Part shown: positions 63,500 to 64,000 of the stretch, in pieces
How positions within the stretch are numbered: position 1 is the stretch's first letter
Layout: the number at the start of each line of letters is the position of its first letter
Source of the DNA: Sindora glabra
Taxonomy: Eukaryota; Streptophyta; Magnoliopsida; Fabales; Fabaceae
DNA: 64,000 nucleotides
Assembly (NCBI GenBank): GCA_020226215.1
Contig: CM035225.1
Span: 11,481,868 to 11,545,867, forward strand
Reading direction: 5' to 3'
The notes under the pieces: model-generated
Told to the model about the DNA's origin: nothing
The model's database searches: none
The model's input: only the letters and a program-made list of their open reading frames with translations
Made by a program: the position numbers and the translations under genes

Positions 63500-64000
63500 A
63501 ATAACGTTATAAAGTTACTTTCCACATATACAAAGTCATATAGTTCATACTTCTTTCGGTGAATTTTAACACAACAGGGCACTAACCGAGACAAAAATAA
63601 GATTAATTAATTTCCAAGAAGGGACGAGTCATTTTAGAAGGCACGGCTGGTTTCCATATAATTACTAGATTATATTATTTAATTGCTAGATTGTTATATA
63701 ATAATGACCTAGAAAGGATAGTGTTTCCTTTTTAAAATGGTTTGGTATTTGAAAACAGGCACGTTTTATTCATATATTGCGTACTTAAACAATCACTTCT
63801 TTTTAAATGGCAAGGATATAACCCCATGATTCGCACAATTTAGTTAATTTAAAAGTGATTCATTTATTTATAATTAACCGATTCTTAAGGTTAACTGGAT
63901 ATCGAACACAAAATCAATGTAAAATTAGATATGGAAAAGTTCCTACTAGAACTTTCACAATTATTCAAGTAAATTCAGAGTTATTGAAAAAAAATCCTAC
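63500..64000. other. Upstream flank of the RLP gene
   Basis: No gene. The last 60-70 bp (from about 63935) match the CTACTAGA-TTTCACA-TTATTCAAG portion of the 51.6-53.6 kb repeat units, so another repeat copy probably starts here and runs out of the window. Confidence 0.5.

Noticed and set aside
1..64000. tRNA, rRNA, CRISPR arrays, bacterial operons or organelle-DNA insertions
   Set aside because: Scanning by eye for T-loop words, rRNA cores, spaced direct repeats and organelle gene words gave nothing convincing. A covariance-model search was not possible, so isolated tRNAs or snoRNAs could be missed.

Overview
The window is eukaryotic nuclear DNA from a flowering plant, most likely a eudicot. 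It is very AT-rich, its genes carry GT-AG introns, and it is full of MITEs, tandem repeats and decayed retrotransposons. The gene families (mitochondrial PPR, DOXC-class 2-oxoglutarate dioxygenase, intronless plant dyskerin, multi-exon LRR receptor-like protein) are plant ones. I cannot name the species. All recognisable genes lie on the minus strand and occupy a small part of the window.

Left block (1-22 kb). The 5' part of a PPR gene (846-1484) runs off the left edge. About 9 kb of gene-free DNA follows, holding a foldback element (about 3.9-4.8 kb), a small MITE (6.0-6.3 kb) and a hairpin-bearing satellite (about 7.0-8.5 kb). Next come two tandem four-exon 2OG-Fe(II) dioxygenase genes (10258-13051 and 14881-17006) with identical intron positions and phases. 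Then comes an intronless dyskerin/CBF5 gene (19829-21637) whose leader and promoter carry a telo-box and site II motifs.

Middle block (22-57 kb). I find no intact gene here. It contains paired short MITEs (22.65-22.98 kb), several local tandem duplications and two CACTA-like transposon ends in inverted orientation (27373 and 49778). It also holds a truncated receptor-like protein pseudogene (38.6-39.8 kb), a 30-bp minisatellite (41.15-41.69 kb), and a decayed Ty3/gypsy integrase region with an adjoining LTR (41.8-46.0 kb). Near 52-53.6 kb is a tandemly duplicated unit of about 700 bp, one copy of which was later split by a 553-bp MITE.

Right block (57-64 kb). A complete six-exon LRR receptor-like protein gene (57099-63391, 1035 aa) has five phase-1 introns, with leading exons that each carry one or two LRR modules. 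The 39-kb pseudogene comes from the same family, so this is part of an expanding and decaying RLP locus.

The genes do not form a pathway: pre-rRNA pseudouridylation (CBF5), organellar RNA handling (PPR), specialised metabolism (2OGDs) and cell-surface perception (RLP) are unrelated neighbours. I found no novel multi-gene system. The most unusual structures are the hairpin satellite with quantised spacing, the CACTA-end pair and the MITE insertion whose empty site is preserved in the adjacent copy. Exon coordinates were worked out by hand from reading frames and splice consensus and have not been checked against transcripts.
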